Shown here: in pieces, positions 8,340 to 16,648 of the stretch
How positions within the stretch are numbered: the stretch's first letter is position 1
Layout: each line of letters begins with the position of its first letter
Origin: Allorhizobium ampelinum S4
GTDB lineage: Bacteria > Pseudomonadota > Alphaproteobacteria > Rhizobiales > Rhizobiaceae
Length of the DNA stretch: 64,000 nucleotides
Direction of reading: 5' to 3'
NCBI RefSeq assembly: GCF_000016285.1
Contig: NC_011989.1
Coordinates: 1,057,001 to 1,121,000 of the forward strand
Notes under the pieces: model-generated
What the model was told of the DNA's origin: nothing
Seen by the model: only the letters and a program-made list of their open reading frames with translations
Databases searched by the model: none
Position numbers and translations under genes: made by a program

Positions 8340-9224
8340 TTATCCGGATATGGACGGCACCGAATTCAAAGTCAGACCAATTCCCCAGGGATCGGTCAGT
8401 CGGTGGCCTTCGGTGCCCAGGGTCACCGGAATTTCCAGCACATCCAGCGTCGCCAGGGCCTTTTGCAGCGCTTCTCCATCGTTAAACGTTAGGGAGTAAT
8501 CGGCAAGCCCGGTCATTGCCGCAAGGCGAGGGCCTGCGCCCCGGCTGTTCCAGATATTGGCGGCAACATGGTGGTGGTACTGGCCGGAACCGAAGAAGCT
8601 GGCACCGGGATAGGTGGCCATTTTCTTCAAGCCCAGCACACCTTCATAAAACCGGTCTGCCTCCGGCACATTGCCGACCTGCAAATGCATATGGCCGATG
8701 CTGGAGCCTTCGGGCAGGCCGTTCCATGCCTCATCCGTGGCGCTGTCGTAAAGCTCTTGCAGGTTAAGGGGCAGGGTGGCCATGCCGACCGTACCATCGG
8801 ATTGATAGGTCCATTCCTGCGGGTCGCGGTCGCGGTAGATCTCGATGCCATTGCCTTCCGGGTCGGACAGGTAGATCGCCTCACTGACCAGATGGTCGGA
8901 AGCACCGTCCAACTGAACGCCGGAATGGGCGGCATGGCGCAGCCATTGCGCCAGCGCCTGTCGGCTCGGCAAAAGAAAAGCGGTGTGGAACAGCCCGGCT
9001 GCCGTGGGCGGCGCCATGGCCGCATCGCTCCGGGTGGTCAGCGTCAGCAGCGGCGTCGTGCCCACCCCCAACACCATGCCGCTGGCTGCGCTCTCCAGCA
9101 CGGCGAGGCCAATGATCTGTCGGTAGAAGCTGGAGACCATGGCCAGATCGCCAACCACCAGATGCGCCCGTCCGATATGGATCGGGCGGGTCAGGGCAAA
9201 GCTTGGGGAATGATGGGCATCCAT
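8340..9224 (-). CDS. VOC-family ring-cleavage dioxygenase-like protein (CatE type)
   Basis: This encodes 294 residues from ATG 9224; upstream in-frame sequence shows no protein character. It holds two vicinal-oxygen-chelate modules: residues about 13-130 starting IHIGRAHLVVGDLAMV, and about 160-285 starting IGHMHLQVGNVPEA. Candidate metal ligands are the His in GRAHL, the His in HMHLQV and the Glu in GNGIEIYRD. The family includes catechol 2,3-dioxygenase and glyoxalase-like enzymes; the substrate is unknown. It is convergent with the deacetylase gene, with only 3 bases between stop codons. Confidence 0.82.
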   Translation of the reverse strand: MDAHHSPSFALTRPIHIGRAHLVVGDLAMVSSFYRQIIGLAVLESAASGMVLGVGTTPLLTLTTRSDAAMAPPTAAGLFHTAFLLPSRQALAQWLRHAAHSGVQLDGASDHLVSEAIYLSDPEGNGIEIYRDRDPQEWTYQSDGTVGMATLPLNLQELYDSATDEAWNGLPEGSSIGHMHLQVGNVPEADRFYEGVLGLKKMATYPGASFFGSGQYHHHVAANIWNSRGAGPRLAAMTGLADYSLTFNDGEALQKALATLDVLEIPVTLGTEGHRLTDPWGIGLTLNSVPSISG

Positions 9225-9383
9225 GACGGCAGGTCCGATAGGTTGGCGCGAGGGCGCTGGGAACGTCTTGCTTCCTAGATAGAGCCTGCCTTTCGTTTCA
9301 TGTACAGCGCATATACGCGAAAGATCGTTCGATAATGCTGAACAGTGGCGTTGCCATCGTTCAATCCTGACGGATTTCCAAGT

Positions 9384-9397
9384 TTGATCGGAATCAA
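9384..9397 (+). promoter_or_regulatory. perfect FNR/FixK-type box (TTGAT-N4-ATCAA)
   Basis: TTGATCGGAATCAA is an exact match to the anaerobox bound by FNR, FixK and FnrN proteins. It is centred about 90 bases upstream of the universal stress gene start at 9481. If it works at the usual -41.5 position, transcription would start near 9432. Low-oxygen control of the UspA-DksA/TraR pair is therefore likely, perhaps by a FixK/FnrN encoded elsewhere or by the Crp/Fnr protein at 11777-12508. Confidence 0.7.
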
Positions 9398-9480
9398 TGC
9401 AAGGGGGGCACAGCGCGCGCAGGTTGTTGTCGGCAAAGCGGTTCAAGACCGAAGACGCTGGCAATAGGAGGATAGAGGTC

Positions 9481-9891
9481 ATGTACAGAAAGATCATTGT
9501 TCCCGTGGACATCGCGCAATGGGAAAAAGGCGACAAGATCCTGCGAAAAGCCCAGAGCCTGCTGGATGCTGGCGGCGAGATCGTGTTGTTGACCGTGGTC
9601 GAGCACCTGCCATCCTATCTCGCCATCGATATTCCGCATGACATCCTCGATGGAGCGGTGGAGGAGGGGCGCACGAAACTCGCCGCGCTGGCGGCTTCGG
9701 TTGGGCCTGGCGTGACGACGCAATTGCGGGTCGGTTCGCCCGCCCATGAGATTCTGGCGGTCGCGGCGGAGCAAAAGGCCGACTTGATCATTATCGCTTC
9801 GCATATCCCGGATTTTTCCAACTACCTGATCGGGGCGACTGCCGACCGCGTCGTGCGCCACGCCCGATGCGCGGTACTTGTCGACCGGTAA
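9481..9891 (+). CDS. universal stress protein, UspA family
   Basis: This is 136 residues from ATG 9481, supported by AGGAGG 9 bases upstream. It has the single Usp domain: MYRKIIVPVDIA at the start, a central beta-alpha region, LIIIASHIPDFSNYLIGATADRVV and CAVLVDR at the end. The usual ATP-binding G-2x-G-9x-G-(S/T) signature is reduced to GATADRV, so nucleotide binding is doubtful. Usp proteins help cells survive starvation, oxidative stress and oxygen limitation. A perfect FNR box lies upstream, and the DksA/TraR-like gene follows 40 bases downstream, probably in the same transcript. Confidence 0.9.
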   Translation: MYRKIIVPVDIAQWEKGDKILRKAQSLLDAGGEIVLLTVVEHLPSYLAIDIPHDILDGAVEEGRTKLAALAASVGPGVTTQLRVGSPAHEILAVAAEQKADLIIIASHIPDFSNYLIGATADRVVRHARCAVLVDR

Positions 9892-9931
9892 TCGTATCCG
9901 GGAGGCGTTTCACATCTTGAGGAGATAAATC

Positions 9932-10249
9932 ATGGACATGGATGGATATAGGCAGACGCTGCTCGGACGGCGGCTGGAACTCTCCAGCCGGTTAGGAAAA
10001 ATTTCCGGTGACCTTTCGGAGCAGCGCAGCGCCGAAAGCGCCGAGCGTGCTATCGAATCGGAAAATGACGAAGTGTTGGAAAGCCTTGGGCAGGCGGGCG
10101 AAAACGAGCTGCGCGGCATCGAGGCGGCATTGGCCCGCATGGAGGCCGGTTCCTATGGACGCTGCGTGACCTGCGATGCGGCAATTGCACCCGAGCGGCT
10201 CGCCCTTTTGCCCGCCACGCCCTTTTGCCAGGACTGCGCCCCAGCCTGA
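9932..10249 (+). CDS. DksA/TraR-family C4 zinc-finger protein
   Basis: This is a 105-residue protein with an N-terminal coiled coil (about 5-70) and a C-terminal C4 zinc finger with Cys78, Cys81, Cys99 and Cys102 (RCVTC and FCQDC). The size and layout match short DksA/TraR proteins that enter the RNA polymerase secondary channel and tune stress promoters with ppGpp. The Asp pair at the coiled-coil tip of true DksA is not obvious, so it may be a paralogue with a different role. GAGGAG lies 6 bases before ATG. Co-transcription with the UspA gene is likely. Confidence 0.87.
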   Translation: MDMDGYRQTLLGRRLELSSRLGKISGDLSEQRSAESAERAIESENDEVLESLGQAGENELRGIEAALARMEAGSYGRCVTCDAAIAPERLALLPATPFCQDCAPA

Positions 10250-10276
10250 ACAGACGTGCAGACAGGCGCGGCTCGG

Positions 10277-10654
10277 CTATTGCAGCAGTGCTGCCACCGT
10301 GCCGCCCATCAGCAGCAGAAAGGCAATGACCCAGGAAATCAGCGCGCCGGGACCGCGCTTTTTGGCATCCGCATAATATTCAGCGGCATAGAGCACCCGT
10401 GCGCCTGTCCAGCACAGGCCCAGCAACCCGGCCAACTGGTCGGAAAGGTAAAAGCCGAAGAGCCAGAGCGATGGCAGGAAGAACACCAATTGCTCGGCGG
10501 TGTTCTGTTGAACCCGGTAAATCCGCTCGAAATTCTCATCGCCTGTCATCTTCGGTGCCTTGACCCCAAATTGCTGGCGCGCCCGGGCGACCTTGATGAA
10601 GAACCAGTTATAGGCGATCAGCGCCATGAACGTGGCAAGGACTGTAAAGCGCAT
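10277..10654 (-). CDS. MAPEG-family membrane protein
   Basis: This encodes 125 residues with four hydrophobic segments (about 3-22, 55-75, 78-92, 103-124) and the MAPEG pattern: FERIYRVQQNTAEQLVFFLP, then a loop with ARVLYAAEYYAD. Eukaryotic MAPEG enzymes use glutathione on lipophilic substrates; most bacterial members are uncharacterised. Convergent with the DksA/TraR-like gene. A small frame in the same direction starts 208 bases upstream and could be co-transcribed. Confidence 0.85.
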   Translation of the reverse strand: MRFTVLATFMALIAYNWFFIKVARARQQFGVKAPKMTGDENFERIYRVQQNTAEQLVFFLPSLWLFGFYLSDQLAGLLGLCWTGARVLYAAEYYADAKKRGPGALISWVIAFLLLMGGTVAALLQ

Positions 10655-10688
10655 GGATGCTTCCTGTCAGGGTGGGAGGACGGCAGTT

Positions 10689-10862
10689 TCACGACCGGAG
10701 CCGGGAACGGTCCGACAGCTTTATCCGCAAACGGTTTAAGCCCGGTTGATGACCGCTCCGGCCTGGGTGTTCGGCGCAGATAGTCCAGGCATCGAAACTG
10801 CAATGGTCGATCGAAGAGCGGCAATGGGCGGTCTTGCCAACACGATAGAGTTGACGCATCAT
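10689..10862 (-). CDS. possible small 57-residue protein
   Basis: Read directly from the sequence: on the minus strand CCTGGAGTGATC precedes ATGATGCGTCAACTC, giving a 57-codon frame ending in TGA at 10689. GGAG is well spaced from the double ATG. The product is basic (many Arg, Lys and His) with three Cys residues and no membrane segment. It ends 34 bases before the MAPEG start. I do not recognise it; it could be spurious, since codon use is not clearly biased. Confidence 0.3.
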   Translation of the reverse strand: MMRQLYRVGKTAHCRSSIDHCSFDAWTICAEHPGRSGHQPGLNRLRIKLSDRSRLRS

Positions 10863-11025
10863 GATCACTCCAGGTTGCGGCGTGTGGCCGTCATAGACAT
10901 AAAATTGACCGGATCGTCAGGCTGATCAGGCTTATATGAAGACGATGAGACAGGCGACATTATCTGGCAATCATTCTCGATTATGCTGTCGGCAGATATT
11001 TTAATTTCTTGGGTTGATCATCACG

Positions 11026-11676
11026 ATGGAAGAGTTCCGCTTCGGGCGACACTATGATTTTCACGAATTGCTGGCCGATGGCATTGTGCATGGTGTCGGC
11101 GTGGTGTTTGCGCTGGTTGGTGTCACGGCGCTGATTTTCTATGCCACGGTGTTTACCAGCTTTGGCGAGATTGCCGCCAGCTGGATCTATGGCCTTGGCC
11201 TGGTATTGGCGCTGGGCTGTTCCTTCACCTACAATATGTGGCCGCGCTCGACCTTCAAGACCTATCTGCGGCGGCTGGATCATTCGGCGATTTTCGTGCT
11301 GATCGCCGCAACCTATACACCCTTTCTGGAACGCGGCGCCGATGAACCGGCCATTCTTTGTCTGTTGATCGGCATCTGGCTGACGGCGATAACAGGTATC
11401 TTCCTGAAATGCCGCTATCCTGGCCGCTACGACCGATTGGCCATCCTGCTGTATCTGGCCATGGGATGGAGCGGTGTGCTGGCGCTGGAGCCGATTTCTG
11501 AGCGGCTGCCACCTGTCACCATGGTGCTGATCTTCATCGGCGGCATTCTTTATTCCGCAGGGGTGATCTTTCACGTCTGGGAGAGACTGCGGTTTCAAAA
11601 TGCCATCTGGCACGGTTTCGTGGTGGCGGCGGCTGCCGTGCATTATTCCGCCGTGGTCACCGCCATCGGGTCTTGA
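11026..11676 (+). CDS. hemolysin III family (PAQR/YqfA-like) membrane protein
   Basis: This encodes 216 residues from ATG 11026; an in-frame TTG at 11014 would add four residues. Seven hydrophobic segments follow a short cytosolic start. Diagnostic motifs are the N-terminal ELLADGIVHGVGV, with Asp and His, the LRRLDHSAIFVLIAATYTPF segment and the C-terminal HGFVVAAAAVHY. These hold the metal-binding His residues of the PAQR fold. Bacterial members influence membrane fluidity or stress tolerance; the name hemolysin is historical. Confidence 0.88.
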   Translation: MEEFRFGRHYDFHELLADGIVHGVGVVFALVGVTALIFYATVFTSFGEIAASWIYGLGLVLALGCSFTYNMWPRSTFKTYLRRLDHSAIFVLIAATYTPFLERGADEPAILCLLIGIWLTAITGIFLKCRYPGRYDRLAILLYLAMGWSGVLALEPISERLPPVTMVLIFIGGILYSAGVIFHVWERLRFQNAIWHGFVVAAAAVHYSAVVTAIGS

Positions 11677-11776
11677 GGCGGCGCGGCTGTATAGCCGAGA
11701 AAGTCAGAGTTGGCGATATCATGTTGGCCTCTCGGAGATCAGCCCTTTCGTCGCGCTTCGGCAATGCGCCAGTCCC

Positions 11777-12508
11777 TCAGGCGATACCTGAAAAGTCGAT
11801 CAGTTTCTTCATGCTTATCTCGAGCTTCCTCGGCCCCTTTCGCTGGACGAGGCCGTTTTTTTCCAGCAGCGCAAAAGTGCGTGACACTGCTTCTACCGAG
11901 GTCCCAAGATAGTCCGCAATATCGTAGCGCAACATCGGAAGCGATAAGGTCGAGCTTTCACTGTCGAAATAGCGATCGTGTTCCGAACAATCTACTAGAA
12001 ACGCAGCTAAGCGCTGTGGCAGCTCCAATTGTCCGATTGTGATGGTGTGTCGTTGTGCGGTACGAATTTCGTGGACCGCCTTGACGAAGAAACCCTGCTG
12101 AATCCTCGGATGTTCCAGAAGGAATTTCTCCAGCTTGCGGAACGGAAAGCGGTATACGGAGCAGGGTGTTACCGCCTCTGACGAGTTAACGTACAGTCCC
12201 TTTTCCGCCAGACCAAAGATATCGCCTGGCCAGTAAAACGCCACTATCTGCCGTTGACCATCCTTCAGCGAGTGACAGGCCTGAACGACTCCCTCGATAA
12301 GCAAATAGAGGAAATCTGCGGGTTCACTTTGCGACAATATCTCTAATTTCGCCGTGCGATACTCTATGATTTCTCCCAGTCGCCCAAGTTCGTACTGTTC
12401 ATCTGGGCTTAGGACGATATGTTCCGCGTTCTCATCTCGCTGCGGCGACCATACAGGCGTTGCTCTGATCTGGAGTGGCGGTCGGCTAGCGGGCGAAGAA
12501 AGGCTCAT
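11777..12508 (-). CDS. Crp/Fnr-family transcription regulator
   Basis: This is a 243-residue regulator. An N-terminal cyclic-nucleotide-binding-like beta-roll (about 35-150) includes LYLLIEGVVQACHSLKDG and FYWPGDIFGL, followed by the dimer helix and a Crp-type HTH (about 165-235) with MLRYDIADYLGTSVEAVSRT as the recognition region. The TSVEAVSR helix resembles FNR/FixK recognition helices (E..S.R), matching the TTGAT-N4-ATCAA box at 9384. No N-terminal Cys cluster for an iron-sulfur centre is visible, so it would be FixK-like rather than oxygen-sensing FNR. It is convergent with hemolysin III. Confidence 0.87.
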   Translation of the reverse strand: MSLSSPASRPPLQIRATPVWSPQRDENAEHIVLSPDEQYELGRLGEIIEYRTAKLEILSQSEPADFLYLLIEGVVQACHSLKDGQRQIVAFYWPGDIFGLAEKGLYVNSSEAVTPCSVYRFPFRKLEKFLLEHPRIQQGFFVKAVHEIRTAQRHTITIGQLELPQRLAAFLVDCSEHDRYFDSESSTLSLPMLRYDIADYLGTSVEAVSRTFALLEKNGLVQRKGPRKLEISMKKLIDFSGIA

Positions 12509-13083
12509 GTGTTACATTCTTGCAAGGAGGAAAATTAGAACTGATTTTTATCACTGTTTAGGAACGTCTAAAGAATAATTTTCGCTGGTACGGCGCTGCA
12601 TGATCGAACGATTCATTGTGGAAGCCAACACTAACCATTTCCGAAAAAACAATTCCAAAGAGAATAACGCGGGTAGTTTCTTGACGTTTCTTTACATTTT
12701 CGGAAGAAGAGCGAAAATTTGCAAAATTCGATACCACATTGCGGAAAATCTCGACGCAAGATCGACCTTTCACTGTGATATCAGCCTTTATCCGAGCTCA
12801 GATCCTTTACAACAGCGTCCGCCCATATCGCAAGGACGATGTTTACTCCGCAAAAGCTACATCAAGGCTTGGGCTATTGTTTTTGGTTCAGTCAAATGAC
12901 TGTCATATGCCAAAGGTTGAATTTGATCCGTTCTTCCATTTCGAGTTGGGGTATTGACCCGTTGTGGAAAGGCCCTTGTCGGGAGCGCCATACGAGGGGT
13001 CATTGAAGACGACAAATCCTATTTCCGTGCATGGTTTTCTGCGTTAGGACTGTGCGTATCCTATGTAAGTTTCAGGGCTTCTC
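12509..13083. other. intergenic region, AT-rich, no supported gene
   Basis: 575 bases between divergent genes. The part from about 12540 to 12740 is AT-rich. Open frames on both strands (for example 12600-12899) lack ribosome sites and recognisable protein patterns. It probably contains the promoters of the Crp/Fnr gene and the acetyltransferase. Confidence 0.5.
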
Positions 13084-13590
13084 ATGACCACACAGCACGT
13101 CATCCGCGACGCAACCGAAGCGGACCTTGCCGCCATTGTCGAGATTTACAACCACGCCGTCGAGCATACGACCGCCATCTGGAACGAGGCGCTGATTGAT
13201 GTCGACAATCGCCGTGCCTGGCTGGAACTGCGCCGGGCCAGAGGCTTTCCGGTCCTTGTCGCTGAGGTGGATGGTCGTGTTGCGGGCTATGCGTCCTATG
13301 GCGATTGGCGGTCCTTCGATGGCTATCGCCATACGGTTGAGCACTCTGTCTATATCGACAAGGACCATCGTGGCGCAGGGCTTGGCAAGGCGCTGATGCT
13401 GGCGTTGATCGAGCGCGCCAAGGCCGGAAATGTGCATGTGATGATCGCCGCCATCGAGGCCGGAAACGCGGCCTCGATTGCCCTGCACGAAAAGCTCGGC
13501 TTCCATCTGGTCGGCATACACCGCGAGGTCGGCACCAAATTCGGCCGCTGGCTGGATCTGGCGGCGATGGAACTGATGATTGCGCGTTGA
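13084..13590 (+). CDS. GNAT acetyltransferase, phosphinothricin/L-amino acid N-acyltransferase type
   Basis: This 168-residue GNAT protein is of the PAT/MnaT group. Features are IRDATEADLAAIVEIYNHAV at the start, the FDGYRHTVEHSVYIDKDHRG segment, the acetyl-CoA loop HRGAGLGKAL (motif A, Q/R-x-x-G-x-G/A), GNAASIALHEKLGF and GRWLDLAAMEL. These proteins acetylate methionine sulfone, sulfoximine or phosphinothricin-like amino acids, giving resistance or detoxification. It meets the following minus-strand gene tail to tail with no bases between stop codons. Confidence 0.9.
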   Translation: MTTQHVIRDATEADLAAIVEIYNHAVEHTTAIWNEALIDVDNRRAWLELRRARGFPVLVAEVDGRVAGYASYGDWRSFDGYRHTVEHSVYIDKDHRGAGLGKALMLALIERAKAGNVHVMIAAIEAGNAASIALHEKLGFHLVGIHREVGTKFGRWLDLAAMELMIAR

Positions 13591-14328
13591 CTACTCGATC
13601 CTGGCCCGTACCATCTCACCGCGAATGGTAATGGCGGGGTGGGCGCCCGGCGTATTGGGCAGGGCGCTGTCGATATAGGAGGCGGTGGCCTCGACCAGAT
13701 AGCTGATCGATGTGGGGGTGAGGAAGCGCAGGGTGGCGTCCATCATCCGGCCAGACAGCAGGATGGTTTCGTCCTTGCTGATGGTCTTGAAGAACGCCTG
13801 CACCCGCAGCGCCGCGCCTGAAACATCCAGCGTACTGGCATGGCCGTCCAGGGTGAAATCCCCAGCATCGGCCCGCACATTGACGGTGGAAAAATCGCCA
13901 TCAAGGCCGATGCGGGCGGCCTTCTGGCGGATCAGCACGGCAGATTGAGGGCGCAGATTGGCCTTGAGCTTTATGGTGCAATCCGACCAATCGAAATAGC
14001 GCGACATGTCGGCGACATCGACAACCAGTGTATCGTTGTCGATATGCATCCGGCCACTGTCGGAGCAGTCGCGGGCATGCCAGCCAGATTGCCAGAGCGA
14101 GCCCCAGCCGTCACGCTCGCCTGTCAGGGTGGCCGTCAGCGGCCTTTCTGGATCGGTGGTTACGGAAATCAGGCTGGCGGCGCCATCGACGCGCAGTTTG
14201 GAGATGGCGGACAGGTCAAGTGGCATACCAATCGGCACATCGTGCCGCCATAGCGCCATGGCCCGATCCATGGCGGCGATGCAAACAAGTCCTGCGGCAA
14301 TGCCAAGTACGATCACACGTTTTTTCAT
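13591..14328 (-). CDS. exported protein with a DUF2807-like beta-helical pattern
   Basis: This encodes 245 residues with an N-terminal hydrophobic segment (MKKRVIVLGIAAGLVCIAA), a signal peptide or anchor. The rest consists of short beta strands (SKLRVDGAASLISV, LVVDVADMS, VNVRADAGDFTLDG, ASTLDVSGAALRVQ), reminiscent of GIN/DUF2807 putative adhesin heads. Cys110 and Cys138 (approximate) may pair. I cannot name the family with certainty. It is divergent from the AraC-type regulator, which could control it. Confidence 0.65.
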   Translation of the reverse strand: MKKRVIVLGIAAGLVCIAAMDRAMALWRHDVPIGMPLDLSAISKLRVDGAASLISVTTDPERPLTATLTGERDGWGSLWQSGWHARDCSDSGRMHIDNDTLVVDVADMSRYFDWSDCTIKLKANLRPQSAVLIRQKAARIGLDGDFSTVNVRADAGDFTLDGHASTLDVSGAALRVQAFFKTISKDETILLSGRMMDATLRFLTPTSISYLVEATASYIDSALPNTPGAHPAITIRGEMVRARIE

Positions 14329-14493
14329 GGGTCTTCACTCCAATGGGTTGCGATGCGCCAATCTTTGCCAAAGGAGGTCGTGCTGCGACCTGAAACACGT
14401 TTCGGGTCGTCGCCGATCATGATCGGGGGTATAAGTGCCACTGAAACTCATTACGCACTCGCTCAAAAATCCTTGTTCCATGGTCTTCGCCCC

Positions 14494-15561
14494 ATGATCT
14501 TCCTGCCGATTTCCTTTTTCGTCGCCCTGCTGCTTGTGACCCTGTTGATCCGTATGCTGCGGCAGGAGGACGCCCCGGCCTCCGCGAGGCCTTTCCTGCT
14601 GCTGCTGGCGGTGATGGCGGTCCAATCGGTTCTGGTCGGCTTGCGCTGGGGCTATGGCATGATGCTGGTCATGCCGGCCATGTCGGTTCTCGGAACGGTC
14701 ATCCCGCCTTTGAGCTTTCTGGCCTTTCGCAGCCTGACCTCGAGCCGTGCGGATCGGCAGGATCGTGGTTTCTCGCATATTGATTGGCTGCATGCCCTGC
14801 CGGCTGTCATCGTGCTGGTGCTGAACGGCGTCGGCGGTGGGCCAATCGATGCCATCATCATCCTCACCTTCCTGGCCTATGGACTGGCGCTGCTCTGGCT
14901 GGCGCGGCTGGGGCCGGATGGGCTGACGGCCTCGCGTCTGGACGGGGCGCTTCGGTCCTACCGTGCCCTGCAATGCATGGCAGCCTCGCTGCTGGCCTCG
15001 GCGGTTGCCGATGTCGTCATCAGCCTCGATTTTGCCTTTGGCGGTGGCCGTCATGCGGCAACTATTGTTTCGGCTTTCATGACCATGATCCTTCTGGCAC
15101 TTGGCTTTGCTGCATCACTGGCCGAAAGTGGCGCTTCTTCAGATGAGGAAGACCCTTCAGTTGACAATGGGCGCGAAGAGGAGCGGGCTGGCGACAAGCC
15201 GGTGCCGAGACCCGCGAGCGAGGAGGACGCGCGGATTGCCAGCGCGCTGGCGGCGATGATGGTGGAAAAACAGCTCTACAAGGATGTGGACCTTAACCTT
15301 GGCCGGCTGGCGCGTCGCCTGGGCCTTCCCGCCAGATCCGTGTCGAATGCCGTCAACCGGGTGCATGGCATGAGTGTTTCGCAGTATGTCAATAATCACC
15401 GCGTAACAGAGGCCTGCCAACTGCTGCGACAGAGCGATGAGCCGATTACCAGCATCGTCTTTGAGGCCGGTTTTATGACCAAGTCCAATTTCAATCGAGA
15501 GTTTCTGCGGGTCACGGGACAAAGTCCCAGTGCCTGGCGACGGCAGGAGACGATTGCATAA
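14494..15561 (+). CDS. membrane-anchored AraC-family transcription regulator
   Basis: This encodes 355 residues. The N-terminal half has about six to seven hydrophobic helices (MIFLPISFFVALLLVTLLIR, RPFLLLLAVMAVQSVLVG and on), and the C-terminal 100 residues are an AraC HTH pair (LNLGRLARRLGLPARSVSNA, then PITSIVFEAGFMTKSNFNRE). The frame is open from 14353, with an ATG there, a GTG at 14380 after AAGGAGG and an ATG at 14419. Codon use becomes typical of the neighbours only after 14494, so I prefer that start, though without a good ribosome site. It probably senses an envelope signal. Divergent from the exported protein at 13591. Confidence 0.8.
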   Translation: MIFLPISFFVALLLVTLLIRMLRQEDAPASARPFLLLLAVMAVQSVLVGLRWGYGMMLVMPAMSVLGTVIPPLSFLAFRSLTSSRADRQDRGFSHIDWLHALPAVIVLVLNGVGGGPIDAIIILTFLAYGLALLWLARLGPDGLTASRLDGALRSYRALQCMAASLLASAVADVVISLDFAFGGGRHAATIVSAFMTMILLALGFAASLAESGASSDEEDPSVDNGREEERAGDKPVPRPASEEDARIASALAAMMVEKQLYKDVDLNLGRLARRLGLPARSVSNAVNRVHGMSVSQYVNNHRVTEACQLLRQSDEPITSIVFEAGFMTKSNFNREFLRVTGQSPSAWRRQETIA

Positions 15562-15581
15562 GAGTGTGTATAGTCGCGCTA

Positions 15582-15650
15582 GAGTTTGTCAGGGAAAAGT
15601 GGAAACCGGTTTTCTCGACAAGACAAACGAAAACAAAAGCCTCTAGGCAA
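15582..15650 (+). repeat. dispersed intergenic repeat (CTAGAG...GGAAACCGGTTTTC type)
   Basis: GCTAGAGTTTGTCAGGG followed by AGTGGAAACCGGTTTTC resembles the segment at 26228-26311 (GCGGAAGCCGATTTTCG, then CTAGAGTCTGTC with TCTGACAGACTCTAG). Such short repeats are common between genes in Rhizobiaceae. A 60-codon frame through it is treated as spurious. Confidence 0.45.
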
Positions 15651-15763
15651 AGCCAACCAAAGGCTATTCGCCGGGATCGGGCTGATATCAGCAATCACAA
15701 AGCAAAATTCCGCAAGCCTTATGAGGCCCACGGAATTGAGGTCTGACTATCGAATGGCATGAA

Positions 15764-15802
15764 TACCAATTCGAAGATGCTCACGCATCTTCGAGACTTG
15801 GT
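15764..15802. repeat. structured repeat family 1, copy A (3' of mucR)
   Basis: CGAAGATGC (15774-15782) and GCATCTTCG (15787-15795) form a perfect 9-bp stem, bracketed by ACCAA and TTGGT that can also pair. The core recurs at 32915, 34990 (inverted) and 49147. It lies just past the mucR stop codon and could serve as a transcription end, though there is no T-run. Confidence 0.6.
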
Positions 15803-15803
15803 A

Positions 15804-16235
15804 TTACTTGGCGCGGCGGCGGCGCTGCCCCAGGCCCATTTCCTTGGCGAGGCGCGAGCGGGCTTCCGCATAGGCGGGCGCAACCATCGGGTAATCGACG
15901 GGAAGATCCCACTTTTCGCGATACTCTTCCGGGCTCAATGTGTGATGGGTCATCAAGTGACGCTTCAGCGACTTGAACGAGCCACCACATTCCAGGCAGA
16001 TGATCTGATCGCCCTGAATCGACTTGCGAACGGCGACGGCAGGCTTCTGCTTTTCGACCACGGATACCACTGGCACCGGTGAGGATGTATTGGACAATGC
16101 AGTATGCACATCCGAAATCAGGTGGCTGATGTCCCCGATTGGTACAACATGGTTGCTGACATACGCTGCAACGATATCTGCCGTCAGTTCGACCAGAAGA
16201 TCGTTTCCTGACGATCCAAATGCCGTTTCACTCAT
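15804..16235 (-). CDS. mucR: MucR/Ros-family zinc-finger regulator
   Basis: This 143-residue protein matches MucR/Ros. The N-terminal multimerisation region (about 8-50) is followed by a single C2H2 finger, [19 protein letters not shown], with Cys80, Cys83, His93 and His97 spaced CxxC-x9-H-x3-H. After it comes [21 protein letters not shown], a family signature, and a basic tail (GQRRRRAK). MucR/Ros are H-NS-like global repressors of exopolysaccharide, motility and, in Agrobacterium, virulence genes. It binds AT-rich DNA and represses itself; the long AT-rich leader (16236-16648) fits autoregulation. Confidence 0.93.
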   Translation of the reverse strand: MSETAFGSSGNDLLVELTADIVAAYVSNHVVPIGDISHLISDVHTALSNTSSPVPVVSVVEKQKPAVAVRKSIQGDQIICLECGGSFKSLKRHLMTHHTLSPEEYREKWDLPVDYPMVAPAYAEARSRLAKEMGLGQRRRRAK

Positions 16236-16648
16236 TTTTTTCTCCTGTCATATGTCTGCCTGACGGTTCGTTTGCCACCCACCGCCGACACTGAATTCAA
16301 ACCAGTTCGACTGGTTTGCGTGATACCCCCACATAAAATCCACTGCCAGCCAGCCAGGATGGCAGTGTTATATTAGATATTTACGCCATTAACCCAAAAC
16401 TAGTCTCCAAATTCATTGTCCGCCTTTGGTCTACAACCCGGGCGGTTGTATCGGCTAAATACATGCTGCTTTTGAACTAGATCGAAATTGAAAACGGTTC
16501 AGTGATCCAAATAGTCCTTTTAATGAATTATCAACATCGGGAAAAATGTCCAGTTCCTATTTATCCTAATTCTTGTGCGTGAAAGAATGTAGATCAGATC
16601 AAATATGAATGGCACTCTGCTCTTATGATACTTTTAGAACGGTCTCAT
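16236..16648. promoter_or_regulatory. long AT-rich upstream region of mucR with a 9-bp palindrome
   Basis: About 410 bases without a gene between mucR and the antiporter operon end. CAAACCAGT (16298-16306) and ACTGGTTTG (16310-16318) form a perfect inverted repeat about 70 bases upstream of the mucR start. TATATTAGATATTTA at about 16369 is similar in base composition to Ros-box sequences. Both are candidate autoregulatory sites; binding is inferred, not shown. Confidence 0.4.

Noticed and set aside
12600..12899. 99-codon frame upstream of the acetyltransferase
   Set aside because: No ribosome site, AT-rich, no recognisable motif.
15564..15746. 60-codon frame MCIVALEFVREKWKPVFS
   Set aside because: Produced by a dispersed intergenic repeat (AGTGGAAACCGGTTTTC type).
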